The notes under the pieces are model-generated. The model saw only the letters and a list, made by a program, of their open reading frames with translations, had not been told where the DNA came from and made no database searches. DNA of 64,000 bases from Draconibacterium orientale (GTDB taxonomy: Bacteria; Bacteroidota; Bacteroidia; Bacteroidales; Prolixibacteraceae), in the NCBI RefSeq assembly GCF_000626635.1, contig NZ_CP007451.1, positions 1,178,001 to 1,242,000 of the forward strand, given 5' to 3'. Position numbers and translations under genes: made by a program. The first letter of the stretch is position 1, and the number at the start of each line of letters is the position of its first letter. Positions 45,577-53,760 of the stretch are shown here, one piece after another.

Positions 45577-45741
45577 TTATACCAATTTGATTATAAAATG
45601 CCGTATTGGATATGTCGGTTATTTTCCGTTTGTACAAGGCGAAAAATTTTAGCATAGCCGAGCTACGTTATAATTTTTCAAGGCAGAAGAAACGGAAAAG
45701 AACAAATTCATATGCAGCATTTTGTGGTCAATTTGGTATTA
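45577..45741. repeat. 165-bp imperfect inverted repeat (MITE-like)
   Basis: The ends TTATACCAATTTG and CAATTTGGTATTA are inverted. Matching continues inwards through AAAATGC/GCATTTT and TTTTCCGTTT/AAACGGAAAA to a centre near 45658 (GCATAGC/GCTACGT). The whole could fold into one long hairpin. No transposase is encoded. Confidence 0.7.
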
Positions 45742-45757
45742 CATCCGTTTTCCCCTG

Positions 45758-45925
45758 TTATCACTCCCTTTTACCCACTTATCACCATGCCACGAGCTCT
45801 TATCACCTGCCTGAAGGGTCTTATCACCCATAAAAAATGCCTTATCACCCACATAAAGGGTCTTATCACCTATAAAAAGTATGTTCTCCGATACAAAATG
45901 TCGGTTATCACCGGAGAGATTTTAC
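45758..45925. repeat. 21-bp-period array of TTATCACC units
   Basis: TTATCAC words begin at 45758, 45779, 45800, 45821, 45842, 45863 and 45905, with a degenerate unit at 45884, so eight units lie in a strict 21-bp register. A plus-strand frame through it would give a repetitive LIT-type peptide, but without other coding signs. A half copy of the 31-bp element (GTGATAGCACCAC) follows at 45935. Confidence 0.88.
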
Positions 45926-45996
45926 AAAACGACAGTGATAGCACCACTTTTTGCTCGTTTAACTACTTTTATCGGAATAAAATCACACATTAATCA

Positions 45997-47923
45997 ATCG
46001 AGTAGGAGGAAAATAAAATAGTTTTCCTCCTACTTTATTTTCCGACCTCTCACACCACCGTACGTACGGTTCTCGTATACGGCGGTTCCTTAATTAACAA
46101 CTTCTTACCTTACGATAACAATCCGAAAAGAAAACGTAGCCAGTAATTCGTAACCTTTCATTGGTAATGGAGGTAGAAAGGATCCAGCTATGCGCTAATC
46201 GCCAATAGCCTTTCCTTGTATTCGCCCACTCCCATGCCTTGTACTTATTTACACCCAACTTAATCAGGTTCTTACCCTTGGTCTTTATTCGTTTCCATTG
46301 TTTCCAAATAACCATGCGCAACCTTCGACGATACCATTCATCAACTTTGATTAGAAGCTTCTGCATATCTGCCAGCTTGAAGTATTGCACCCAACCAGTG
46401 ACGTACTGCCGGAGCGCAACCTTTCTTCGGTCGTTTCCCCAACCGTTACTGCGGGATGTAAGTTCTCTGATTCTAGCTCTCATCTTATCCACACTTCTCG
46501 GGTGAATGCGCAGCCTGCCTTTCCCTCTAAATTTCCCTCTAAATTTATAGAAAGAGTAACCAAGAAACCTAATGTTCCTGTTTGATGCAACCTTACTCTT
46601 GTCCCGATTGACTATTAAAAACAATTTCTTTTCAATAAAAGGAACGATGTTCTTCATTGTCCGTTCGGCACTTCGTTGGCTTCGGCAGAAGATGACCAGG
46701 TCGTCGGCGTAGCGAACAAACTTATGGCCCCGCTTCTCTAGTTCCCTGTCCAGTTCATTAAGAAAAATATTACTCAATAATGGACTTAACGGTCCTCCCT
46801 GCGCCACCCCTTCATAGCTTTCTTCAAACTTACCGTCCTTCATCACTCCTGCATTAAGGTATTTATGGATAAGCGATATGACCCGCCCATCTTTTACCTT
46901 TCGGGATAATACCTCAATGTGTTTGCTGTGGCATACTGTGTCAAAGAAACGTTCGAGGTCTAAATCAACTGCAGAACCACAACCTTGCGTGATGTAAGCC
47001 TGCCATTTTTGAAGTGCCTGATGGGCACTGTGTTTTGGACGGAAACCGTAACTGTGATCCGAAAACTCGGGGGCAAAGATCAACTGTAGTTGTTGTGCGA
47101 TACTTTGTTGGATAACCCTGTCTACGACTGTGGGGATACTCAACTGACGCTTCTTCCCGTTTTCTTTAGGTATATCCACCCGTCTCACAGGATTGGGGCG
47201 GTATTTACCTTTATGAATAGAGGCCAGTAACTTATCCTTGTGACAGACAAGATAATCCTTTAAGGATTCAACTTGCATCTTATCAACACCTCCTGCTCCT
47301 TTATTCCGCTTAACTTGTTTGTAAGCTGTGTTTAGGTTGGAGGATGAAAGGATACGTTCTAACAATCCATTCTCTGACTGATAGTTGGGAGTGAGGTTGT
47401 TTTCTGTTATCTCTATAAAAGTCTGCCCTCCCGCATAGCCTTCGGATGCCGTCCTATTCTTTTGCGGACAGGTCTTCGAATCATCAAAGATTTTCTGCAT
47501 TGTTCCTTTCATTGAGTAACATTCATTTACTTCTCACTCATTAAGGTTCGGCCCTTCCCATAAGTTGTCGGTTATGGTACTATGGCCTCGGCTGACTTCT
47601 CACGATAAATCTTTTCCAACCGTGTTTCATACTCTGTTTCCACACCTCCGTGAGACCTCCCGCGGTAAGATAAATAACTTTCATTCCATCCTCCCGCACC
47701 ATCTACACTCCAATGTCCGTGTAGTTTTGGACTTCGTTTTGTTTGGCAAACTTATCCCATTGGAAATGCCTAATGATGTTCGTGTTCCTCGGGTCAGAAA
47801 TTTGCTTTCAGCTTCCTTCAGATTACACCTCACGATGGACACCCTTGCCTTCGGCTAATGGTTGGCACTACAAACCCCCATTCAGGACTTTCACCCTATA
47901 GCTATTTACCATGCACGGCACAC
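45997..47923 (-). mobile_element. Group II intron (IIC-like) inserted after the tsf terminator
   Basis: The minus strand starts GTGTGCCGTGCATGG at 47923 and carries conserved domain I words (AAGGGTGTCC, AATCTGAAGGAAGC, GAGGAACACGAAC) that I recall from the Oceanobacillus IIC intron. It encodes a maturase and ends with a domain V-like stem (CCGTATAC / GTACGTACGG, about 46045-46085) and a domain VI stem (AGTAGGAGGAAAA / TTTTCCTCCTACT). I place the 3' end near 45997 (CTCGAT); that boundary is the less certain one. The 5' end is one base past the tsf T-tract, the preferred site type of class C introns. Confidence 0.85.
46094..47512 (-). CDS. ltrA: Group II intron reverse transcriptase/maturase
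   Basis: The intron-encoded protein, 472 residues, that helps splicing and copies the intron into DNA. The RT catalytic motif YADD is at 268-271 in FVRYADDLVIF. Upstream RT blocks (RQLSIPTVVDRVIQQSI, DLDLERFFDTVCH, GVAQGGPLSPLLSN) are intact, and the maturase X domain follows (YVTGWVQYFKLADMQ). No C-terminal HNH endonuclease domain is seen, as expected for class C. A 12-bp tandem duplication at 46520-46543 repeats FRGK before GRLRIHPRS. It appears functional. Confidence 0.95.
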   Translation of the reverse strand: MKGTMQKIFDDSKTCPQKNRTASEGYAGGQTFIEITENNLTPNYQSENGLLERILSSSNLNTAYKQVKRNKGAGGVDKMQVESLKDYLVCHKDKLLASIHKGKYRPNPVRRVDIPKENGKKRQLSIPTVVDRVIQQSIAQQLQLIFAPEFSDHSYGFRPKHSAHQALQKWQAYITQGCGSAVDLDLERFFDTVCHSKHIEVLSRKVKDGRVISLIHKYLNAGVMKDGKFEESYEGVAQGGPLSPLLSNIFLNELDRELEKRGHKFVRYADDLVIFCRSQRSAERTMKNIVPFIEKKLFLIVNRDKSKVASNRNIRFLGYSFYKFRGKFRGKGRLRIHPRSVDKMRARIRELTSRSNGWGNDRRKVALRQYVTGWVQYFKLADMQKLLIKVDEWYRRRLRMVIWKQWKRIKTKGKNLIKLGVNKYKAWEWANTRKGYWRLAHSWILSTSITNERLRITGYVFFSDCYRKVRSC

Positions 47924-47924
47924 C

Positions 47925-47958
47925 AAAAAAAAAACCACCCGGTTTCCCGGATGGCTTT
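47925..47958 (-). terminator. Intrinsic terminator of the rplM-rpsI-rpsB-tsf operon
   Basis: On the minus strand CCATCCGG pairs with CCGGGTGG around a GAAA-like loop, extended by AAAA/TTTT, and is followed by ten Ts. The group II intron begins one base beyond. Confidence 0.9.
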
Positions 47959-47980
47959 TACTATATTCTTTTGCTTTTTA

Positions 47981-48805
47981 TTAAGCGTTCAAAGTATAGC
48001 GATCGAAAGCTGTTACTGTTAAGTCAGCATCAGCTTGCTTCAAGTAATCTTTTACAGCCACTTTTCCGTCTTTAACGAAAGCCTGGTTTAAAAGTGTTAC
48101 ATCTTTATACCACTTGTTCAACGAACCTTGAGCAATTTTTTCAAGCATTGCTTCCGGTTTACCTTCTTTGCGGTATTTTTCTTTAGCGAACTCTAATTCC
48201 TTATCAATTTCAGCTTGTGGAATAGAAGCTTCGTCAACTGAAACAGGAGCCATAGCAGCTACCTGCATTGCGATATCTTTTCCTACCTGAGTATCAACAG
48301 CTTTGTTGAAAGCAACCAGCGTTGACAATTTGTTTCCAGGGTGGATGTAAGGAACTACAGCCTCGTCGGCTAAACATTTATAGTACGAAAGGTCAAGTTT
48401 CTCACCTGTTACACCAGTTTGTTCAGTAACTTGTGCTTCGATGGTTGAACCGTCAATCTCAAGGGCTTTCAACGCTTCCAAACTTTCAGGCTTGGCTTCC
48501 AATGCTTTTGCAAGAATTTTCTCAGCAAATGCTACAAAGCTTTCGTTTTTGGCAACAAAGTCAGTTTCGCAATTCAATACAACGATTGCACCGAATTTAC
48601 CGTCTTCAGTTGCTTTTGCAAGAGCTACACCTTCAGCGGCGTCTCTGTCTGCACGTTTGTTAGCAATTAATTTACCTTTTTCGCGGATGATTTCCAGTGC
48701 TTTATCGAAGTTACCTTCTGCGTCTTTCAGGGCATTTTTGCAATCCATCATCCCTGCACCTGATACTTTACGCAATTTTACTACGTCTGCTGTTGTAAAA
48801 GACAT
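47981..48805 (-). CDS. tsf: Translation elongation factor Ts
   Basis: EF-Ts exchanges GDP for GTP on EF-Tu. The 274-residue protein starts with the UBA-like VVKLRKVSGAGMMDCKNALKDAEGNFDKAL and contains the EF-Tu contact region VVLNCETDFVAKNESF. It is downstream of rpsB, the near-universal pairing, with a 45-bp gap, and is the last gene of the operon. Confidence 0.97.
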   Translation of the reverse strand: MSFTTADVVKLRKVSGAGMMDCKNALKDAEGNFDKALEIIREKGKLIANKRADRDAAEGVALAKATEDGKFGAIVVLNCETDFVAKNESFVAFAEKILAKALEAKPESLEALKALEIDGSTIEAQVTEQTGVTGEKLDLSYYKCLADEAVVPYIHPGNKLSTLVAFNKAVDTQVGKDIAMQVAAMAPVSVDEASIPQAEIDKELEFAKEKYRKEGKPEAMLEKIAQGSLNKWYKDVTLLNQAFVKDGKVAVKDYLKQADADLTVTAFDRYTLNA

Positions 48806-48850
48806 AATTAAAATTTCTTTTAAATGGTTTATATAATCCTGAACCTTTAC

Positions 48851-49618
48851 TTACTCTTCAGAAGCTTCTTGTGCTTTTGCTGCCTTCTTTTTAGGAGCTT
48901 CAACAGTTTCGTCTTCTTTATCTTTCTCAATTTTGCGCTCGCTCAAACCAGCTTTAATTGCGTCGCACATCTCACCCACAATAATGCGGATTGATTGAGA
49001 AGCGTCGTCGTTAGCAGGAATTACAAAGTCGATATCATCAGGATTTGAGTTGGTATCAACGATAGCAAATACAGGAATTCCTAATTTTTTTGCTTCGCGA
49101 ACAGCAATTTTTTCTTTCAATACGTCAACCACAAATAATGCAGCTGGCAAACGGGTAAGGTCTGAGATTGAACCCAATACTTTATCCAGTTTCGCACGCT
49201 GACGAGTAATTTGAAGTTTTTCGCGTTTTGAAAGGTTATCCCAACTTGTGTCCTTCATCATTTTATCGATGGAGATCATTTTTTTAACCGCTTTACGGAT
49301 AGTTGGGAAGTTGGTAAGCATACCTCCTGGCCAACGCTCAGTTACGTAAGGCATTCCTACCTCTTTAACTTGCTCGGAAACCAGTTCTTTGGCTTGCTTT
49401 TTAGTGGCAACGAATAACACTTTACGACCCGATTTTGCAATTTGTTTGATGGCAGCAGCAGCTTCATCAATTTTTACAACTGTTTTTTGCAGATCGATAA
49501 TGTGGATACCGTTTTTCTCCATGAAGATATAAGGCTCCATGTTTGGATTCCACTTTCTTTTCAGGTGACCGAAATGTGCACCTGCTTCCAATAATTCTTG
49601 AAAATTTGTTTTTGGCAT
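48851..49618 (-). CDS. rpsB: 30S ribosomal protein S2
   Basis: S2 binds the 30S shoulder. The start ATG at 49616-49618 gives MPKTNFQELLEAGAHFGHLKRKWNP, the family start (256 residues); an ATG 30 bases upstream adds a non-conserved leader. RWPGGMLTNFPTI and IVDTNSNPDDIDFVIPANDDA are signature blocks. The C-terminus has a Lys/Ala/Glu tail (KKKAAKAQEASEE). The 100-bp gap to rpsI contains a small hairpin repeat at 49660-49675. Confidence 0.97.
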   Translation of the reverse strand: MPKTNFQELLEAGAHFGHLKRKWNPNMEPYIFMEKNGIHIIDLQKTVVKIDEAAAAIKQIAKSGRKVLFVATKKQAKELVSEQVKEVGMPYVTERWPGGMLTNFPTIRKAVKKMISIDKMMKDTSWDNLSKREKLQITRQRAKLDKVLGSISDLTRLPAALFVVDVLKEKIAVREAKKLGIPVFAIVDTNSNPDDIDFVIPANDDASQSIRIIVGEMCDAIKAGLSERKIEKDKEDETVEAPKKKAAKAQEASEE

Positions 49619-49659
49619 CTGTTTACTTTTTCTATGCTCTAAAAGCAACCGCTGAGTAG

Positions 49660-49675
49660 TCCGTCAGCCGACGGA
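49660..49675. repeat. 16-bp hairpin TCCGTC-AGCC-GACGGA
   Basis: The exact reverse complement of the hairpin at 17142-17157, between rpsI and rpsB; a small dispersed element. Confidence 0.6.
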
Positions 49676-49718
49676 ATCACAGCCGTTTTAGATCCATATA
49701 ATTTGATAAATAATAATC

Positions 49719-50105
49719 TTAACGTTTTGAGAACTGGAAACGTTTTCTTGCTTTTGGTTGTCCAGGTTTTTTACGCTCCACTTCACGTGGATCACGGGTA
49801 ACAAAACCTGCAGCTTTCAACTGTGGTCTTGACTCCGGATCGATTTCCATTAACGCGCGGGTAACAGCCAAACGGAAAGCTTCTGCCTGACCTTTTGGAC
49901 CACCACCATCAAGATTTGCTTTAATATCATATTTCTCTGCAACTTCTAAAAGATTTAGTGGCTGCATAGCAATGTATTGCAATGTTTCTGCTGGAAAGTA
50001 CTCTTTCAGTTCCCTTTTATTAATGGTAATATTTCCTTTACCTTCGCTTACGTAAATACGAGCAACAGCTGTTTTTCTACGTCCGATTGTGTTTACTACT
50101 TCCAT
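49719..50105 (-). CDS. rpsI: 30S ribosomal protein S9
   Basis: S9 contacts the P-site tRNA with its C-terminal tail. The 128 residues include VNTIGRRKTAVARIYVSEGKG, DGGGPKGQAEAFRLAVTRAL and the basic end KARKRFQFSKR. Its start shares one base with the rplM stop, consistent with translational coupling in the L13-S9 pair. Confidence 0.97.
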   Translation of the reverse strand: MEVVNTIGRRKTAVARIYVSEGKGNITINKRELKEYFPAETLQYIAMQPLNLLEVAEKYDIKANLDGGGPKGQAEAFRLAVTRALMEIDPESRPQLKAAGFVTRDPREVERKKPGQPKARKRFQFSKR

Positions 50106-50560
50106 TATTTAATCGTATTTAAATCAACAACTTTTGGTTTTTGAGCCTCAAATTTGTGCTCGGCACCAACTACTACATGCAAATTTCGGTATAAAGCGCT
50201 ACCCAATTTGTTTTTAGGCAGCATACCTTTTACGGCTTTCTCAACCAAACGCTCAGGATATTTAGCTAAAATATCTTGAGGAGACTGAGTACGCTGTCCA
50301 CCCGGGTAACCTGTGTGACGAACATATACTTTGTCCGACATTTTTTTACCGGTTAATGCTACTTTTTCAGCATTAATAACAATTACGTTATCGCCACAAT
50401 CTACGTGAGCTGTGAAATTTGGCTTGTATTTACCTCTTAACATTTTGGCAACTACACTTGCCAAACGTCCCAATACCATATTTTCGGCATCAACAACTAC
50501 CCACTCTTTGTTTGCGGTAGCTTTATTTGCCGAAACAGTTTTATAACTAAGTGTGTCCAC
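50105..50560 (-). CDS. rplM: 50S ribosomal protein L13
   Basis: L13 is an early-assembly 23S rRNA binding protein, here 151 residues with WVVVDAENMVLGRLASVVAKMLRGK and VYVRHTGYPGGQRTQSPQDIL. First gene of rplM-rpsI-rpsB-tsf, behind a consensus promoter with a leader of roughly 140 nt that could carry autoregulation, though I see no defined structure. Confidence 0.97.
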   Translation of the reverse strand: MDTLSYKTVSANKATANKEWVVVDAENMVLGRLASVVAKMLRGKYKPNFTAHVDCGDNVIVINAEKVALTGKKMSDKVYVRHTGYPGGQRTQSPQDILAKYPERLVEKAVKGMLPKNKLGSALYRNLHVVVGAEHKFEAQKPKVVDLNTIK

Positions 50561-50706
50561 TTTTCTAATTTTTTATTGTTTAAAACACTTCTGATTTTAC
50601 TATTCGCCGCCTATTTTGTCTCAACGGAATTTTTTCGACAAACTGCTTTACTTCAAGAAAATCAACTATTTACACTCCTTATTTCTAAGGATAATAATCG
50701 GGACTG

Positions 50707-50737
50707 CAAAAGTATTCTCTTTTTTTGGATTTCCAAA
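50707..50737 (-). promoter_or_regulatory. Promoter of the rplM operon
   Basis: On the minus strand TTTG (50737-50734), a 19-bp spacer, then TACTTTTG (50714-50707), a full match to the Bacteroidota consensus with the same spacing as the tRNA-Glu promoter. Confidence 0.85.
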
Positions 50738-50922
50738 GAAATAACCGTCAAAATTTCAATTAGTTAAATGATTTTCTGACCAATTCAAAGTCCTTTTCCG
50801 AAAATGGTTCAAAATTGCCATTCCGTGCATGATTCGCAACAATTTCTTCGGATGAATTTAATGTTAACACTCCGATGTAAAAAAGAAGCCCGGGCGAAAT
50901 TAATGTCGCTCACAAAATTATA

Positions 50923-50930
50923 TACATTTG
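50923..50930 (+). promoter_or_regulatory. Candidate -7 element for ftsX
   Basis: TACATTTG matches TAnnTTTG 25 bp before ftsX; the -33 position is TTAA rather than TTTG. The rest of the 395-bp divergent gap holds only the rplM promoter and leader. Confidence 0.5.
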
Positions 50931-50955
50931 TAATTGACAGAAATTTTGTTGCAGC

Positions 50956-51831
50956 ATGAGCAAAAAACCTAAAAAGTTTAAAAAGCATTTTTTCAACTCC
51001 TGGATTACTTCGTTAACCAGTATTACGCTTGTGCTTATTCTGCTGGGCATGCTAAGTTTCATTCTTGTTAACAGCAAAAAGCTCTCGGATTATGTGCGCG
51101 AAAAAATCGGGTTCACCCTCGTTTTGGCCGACGACTTACGCGAGACTGAAATCATTCGGTTACAAAAAGTTTTAAGTGCCGGCGATTTTGTAAAATCGGT
51201 TAATTACACCGATAAAGAATCGGCTGCCAAAGAATTAACAAAAGAATTGGGCGAAGATTTTCAGGGATTCCTGGGCTATAATCCGCTATTTGCTTCGCTT
51301 GACATTAAATTAAATGCCGCCTACACACACACCGACAGTCTTCAGGTATTGGAACAGCGGTTTTTGGAATATCCACAGATAACCCAGGTTTATTACCAAA
51401 AAAACCTTGTTACGCTAATTAACGAGAATGTGAGAAAAATAAGCCTGGCCCTGCTGATTTTAAGCGGACTGCTTACTTTTATATTCTTTGGCTTAATTAA
51501 TAACACCATTCGCCTGTTGATTTATTCTCAGCGTTTTACCATAAACACGATGCAAATGGTTGGTGCCAGCAAAGGTTTTATTCGCAAACCATTTTTAATT
51601 AAAAGTTTATTCCTCGGTGCACTTGGCGGAATGCTGGCCAACACCATTCTTATTGGCAGTATTTATTTTTACAAACAGGAACTTTACGGACTGATAAATT
51701 TTGCCGACCTGCAAACAATCGCGCTCATTGCAGGAATTGTTTTTTTACTGGGCTTTACCATCTCGTTTTTATCAACGTGGCTGGCGCTGGGCAAATTCCT
51801 TCGAATGAGATTTGATGAATTATTTTATTAA
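50956..51831 (+). CDS. ftsX: Cell division protein FtsX-like permease
   Basis: A 291-residue membrane protein of the FtsX type, which with FtsE links division to peptidoglycan hydrolase activation. One helix is near residues 20-38 (ITSITLVLILLGMLSFILV), then an extracellular domain, then three helices. The conserved NTMQMVGASKGFIRKPFLIKS loop is present. No ftsE lies adjacent, as is usual in Bacteroidota. First gene of ftsX-DUF3098-uppP-truB, with queA after. Confidence 0.92.
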   Translation: MSKKPKKFKKHFFNSWITSLTSITLVLILLGMLSFILVNSKKLSDYVREKIGFTLVLADDLRETEIIRLQKVLSAGDFVKSVNYTDKESAAKELTKELGEDFQGFLGYNPLFASLDIKLNAAYTHTDSLQVLEQRFLEYPQITQVYYQKNLVTLINENVRKISLALLILSGLLTFIFFGLINNTIRLLIYSQRFTINTMQMVGASKGFIRKPFLIKSLFLGALGGMLANTILIGSIYFYKQELYGLINFADLQTIALIAGIVFLLGFTISFLSTWLALGKFLRMRFDELFY

Positions 51832-51861
51832 TTATCTTTACCCCACCAATTACAGAAAATA

Positions 51862-52116
51862 ATGGCAAAAAAAAGTAACGAAGTTAAAGAACGAACAGGC
51901 TTTGCATTGGGCAAAGAAAACTATAAACTAATGGCAATTGGTTTTGCCGTAATCGTTCTTGGATTTATATTAATGGCCGGTGGCGGAAGTGACGACCCGA
52001 ATGTTTTTAGCGAAGATATTTTTAGTTTTCGCCGTATTACACTGGCTCCCATCCTGTTGCTTCTTGGGTTTGGGTTTGAGATATACGCCATTATGAAAAA
52101 ACCAAAAGACGATTAA
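51862..52116 (+). CDS. DUF3098 membrane protein
   Basis: An 84-residue protein with two membrane helices separated by a short loop: NYKLMAIGFAVIVLGFILMAGGG, then DIFSFRRITLAPILLLLGFGFEIYAIM. This is the DUF3098 family, commonly encoded between ftsX and uppP in Bacteroidota; function unknown. It is 30 bp after ftsX and 11 bp before uppP. Confidence 0.9.
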   Translation: MAKKSNEVKERTGFALGKENYKLMAIGFAVIVLGFILMAGGGSDDPNVFSEDIFSFRRITLAPILLLLGFGFEIYAIMKKPKDD

Positions 52117-52127
52117 TTCAATTTTTT

Positions 52128-52907
52128 ATGACCGAACTCCAGGCATTACTACTCGGCATCATCCAGGGACTTACCGAATTTCTTCCCGTTAGCTCCAGCG
52201 GACATCTTGAAATTGGACACGCGCTTCTGGGAATTAAAGATGAAAACAATTTACTTTTTGTATTAACCGTTCATGTGGCAACCGTACTGAGTACCATTCT
52301 TGTTTTCAGGAAAGATATTGCATTGCTGTGTAAAGATCTTTTTGCATTTCAATGGAACGACTCAACCGAATACATCAGCAAATTGCTGTTTTCGTCAATC
52401 CCAATAGTAATTGTCGGCTTTCTGTTTCGCGATAAGCTGGAAGCCCTTTTTACCGGCAATTTATTTTTTGTTGGCTGCATGCTGCTTCTTACTGCCTGCT
52501 TACTTACACTTACTCAATTTGTTAAAAAAAGCGATGGAAAGATCACCTTTGGTAAAGCATTACTAATTGGCCTTGCCCAAACCCTGGCCGTTTTACCGGG
52601 AATTTCGCGAAGTGGATCGACCATTGCAACAGGTCTTCTGTTAAAAGGTAAAAAAGAAGATGTTGCCCGTTTTTCATTTCTTATGGTTTTAATACCCATT
52701 TTAGGAGCCGCCTTTCTCGACATTATTACAGGCGAATTAAAGTCAACCAAAGTAGATTTACTCCCCTTACTGATCGGATTTGTAAGTGCTTTTATTTCAG
52801 GATGGCTGGCCTGTTCGTGGATGATAAAAATTGTAAAACGCGGTAAATTAATTTATTTTGCAATTTATTGCGCTCTTATTGGGCTAATTGCTATCTTTGC
52901 AGCCTGA
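52128..52907 (+). CDS. uppP: Undecaprenyl-diphosphatase
   Basis: Recycles the lipid carrier for peptidoglycan and other envelope glycans by removing a phosphate from undecaprenyl diphosphate. The 259-residue, multi-helix protein has the motifs GLTEFLPVSSSGHL and VLPGISRSGSTIATG, which hold the catalytic Glu, Ser, His and Arg. Overexpression gives bacitracin tolerance in other bacteria. Confidence 0.95.
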   Translation: MTELQALLLGIIQGLTEFLPVSSSGHLEIGHALLGIKDENNLLFVLTVHVATVLSTILVFRKDIALLCKDLFAFQWNDSTEYISKLLFSSIPIVIVGFLFRDKLEALFTGNLFFVGCMLLLTACLLTLTQFVKKSDGKITFGKALLIGLAQTLAVLPGISRSGSTIATGLLLKGKKEDVARFSFLMVLIPILGAAFLDIITGELKSTKVDLLPLLIGFVSAFISGWLACSWMIKIVKRGKLIYFAIYCALIGLIAIFAA

Positions 52908-52948
52908 TTTTTCAAAACAGGCTTAATTTACTGGAAGATAGATTCTTA

Positions 52949-53662
52949 ATGCCCGATTTCAAAAAAAAATACGATTTCCCTGGCGGGGAAATTTTACTAT
53001 TCGACAAAGAACTGGAATGGACATCGTTTGATGTGGTTAACAAGATAAGGTATAACCTGTGCCAAATGATGGGAATAAAAAAGTTAAAAGTTGGCCATGC
53101 CGGAACACTTGATCCGCTGGCAAGCGGACTGGTACTTTTGTGCACAGGCAAAGCCACAAAAAAAATTGAGGAACTGCAACTGGGCGAAAAAGAGTACATT
53201 GCCACGTTAAAAATCGGTGCAACAACTCCATCATTCGATCTGGAAACTGAGGAAGACAGCCGGGCCGACTATTCGCATGTTACCCGCGAAAGTTTTGAAA
53301 AAATACTGCCGCAGTTTATTGGTGAGATCGACCAGATACCACCGGTTTTTTCGGCCGTAAAAGTAAAAGGAAAGCGCGCATTCGATTATGCCCGAAATGG
53401 TGAAGATGTAAAACTTAAAGCAAAAAAAATTGTTATAAGAAGCATTGAAATTGAATCATTTAATCTTCCCGAAGTAAAACTAAAGGTTGTTTGTGGCAAA
53501 GGAACTTACATCCGATCGCTGGCACGCGACATTGGCGAGGCATTAAATTGCGGTGCCTACTTAACCGGATTAATACGAACAAGAATTGGCGATTACAAAA
53601 TAGAAGATGCATTTAAAGTCGATTTTTTTCTGGAAAACTTAAATTTAGGTGAAACCAATTGA
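52949..53662 (+). CDS. truB: tRNA pseudouridine(55) synthase
   Basis: Makes the T-loop pseudouridine 55. From the ATG at 52949 (MPDFKKKYDFPGGEILLFDKE) it has 237 residues. An in-frame ATG at 52868 would overlap uppP and add a Cys-rich leader without homology. The catalytic Asp is in VGHAGTLDPLASGLV, and the KGTYIRSLARDIGE block is intact. It lacks the C-terminal PUA domain of longer homologues. Confidence 0.94.
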   Translation: MPDFKKKYDFPGGEILLFDKELEWTSFDVVNKIRYNLCQMMGIKKLKVGHAGTLDPLASGLVLLCTGKATKKIEELQLGEKEYIATLKIGATTPSFDLETEEDSRADYSHVTRESFEKILPQFIGEIDQIPPVFSAVKVKGKRAFDYARNGEDVKLKAKKIVIRSIEIESFNLPEVKLKVVCGKGTYIRSLARDIGEALNCGAYLTGLIRTRIGDYKIEDAFKVDFFLENLNLGETN

Positions 53663-53712
53663 AAATATCACCGTATAAAGTGATTCTGAATTAAAAAACC
53701 AACTGACTGTAT

Positions 53713-53720
53713 TATCTTTG
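53713..53720 (+). promoter_or_regulatory. Candidate -7 element for queA
   Basis: TATCTTTG matches TAnnTTTG 41 bp before queA; the best upstream TTCTG has a spacer of 24 bp. Confidence 0.45.
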
Positions 53721-53760
53721 CAGATCGCTTAAAAATGACTATTAATAAATAAATTACAAT

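Noticed and set aside
45758..45925. A CRISPR array
   Set aside because: The period is 21 bp in total, too short for repeat plus spacer, with no cas genes.
45712..45993. A 93-codon frame giving repeated LITxxKG peptides
   Set aside because: The peptide repeat is the by-product of the 21-bp DNA period. The frame begins inside the hairpin element, has no promoter or domain, and unit bases vary without codon bias.
46094..47512. A retron or diversity-generating retroelement reverse transcriptase
   Set aside because: The protein has the group II maturase layout and the surrounding RNA has intron ends and domain V/VI stems; no template/variable repeat pair or msr/msd structure is evident.
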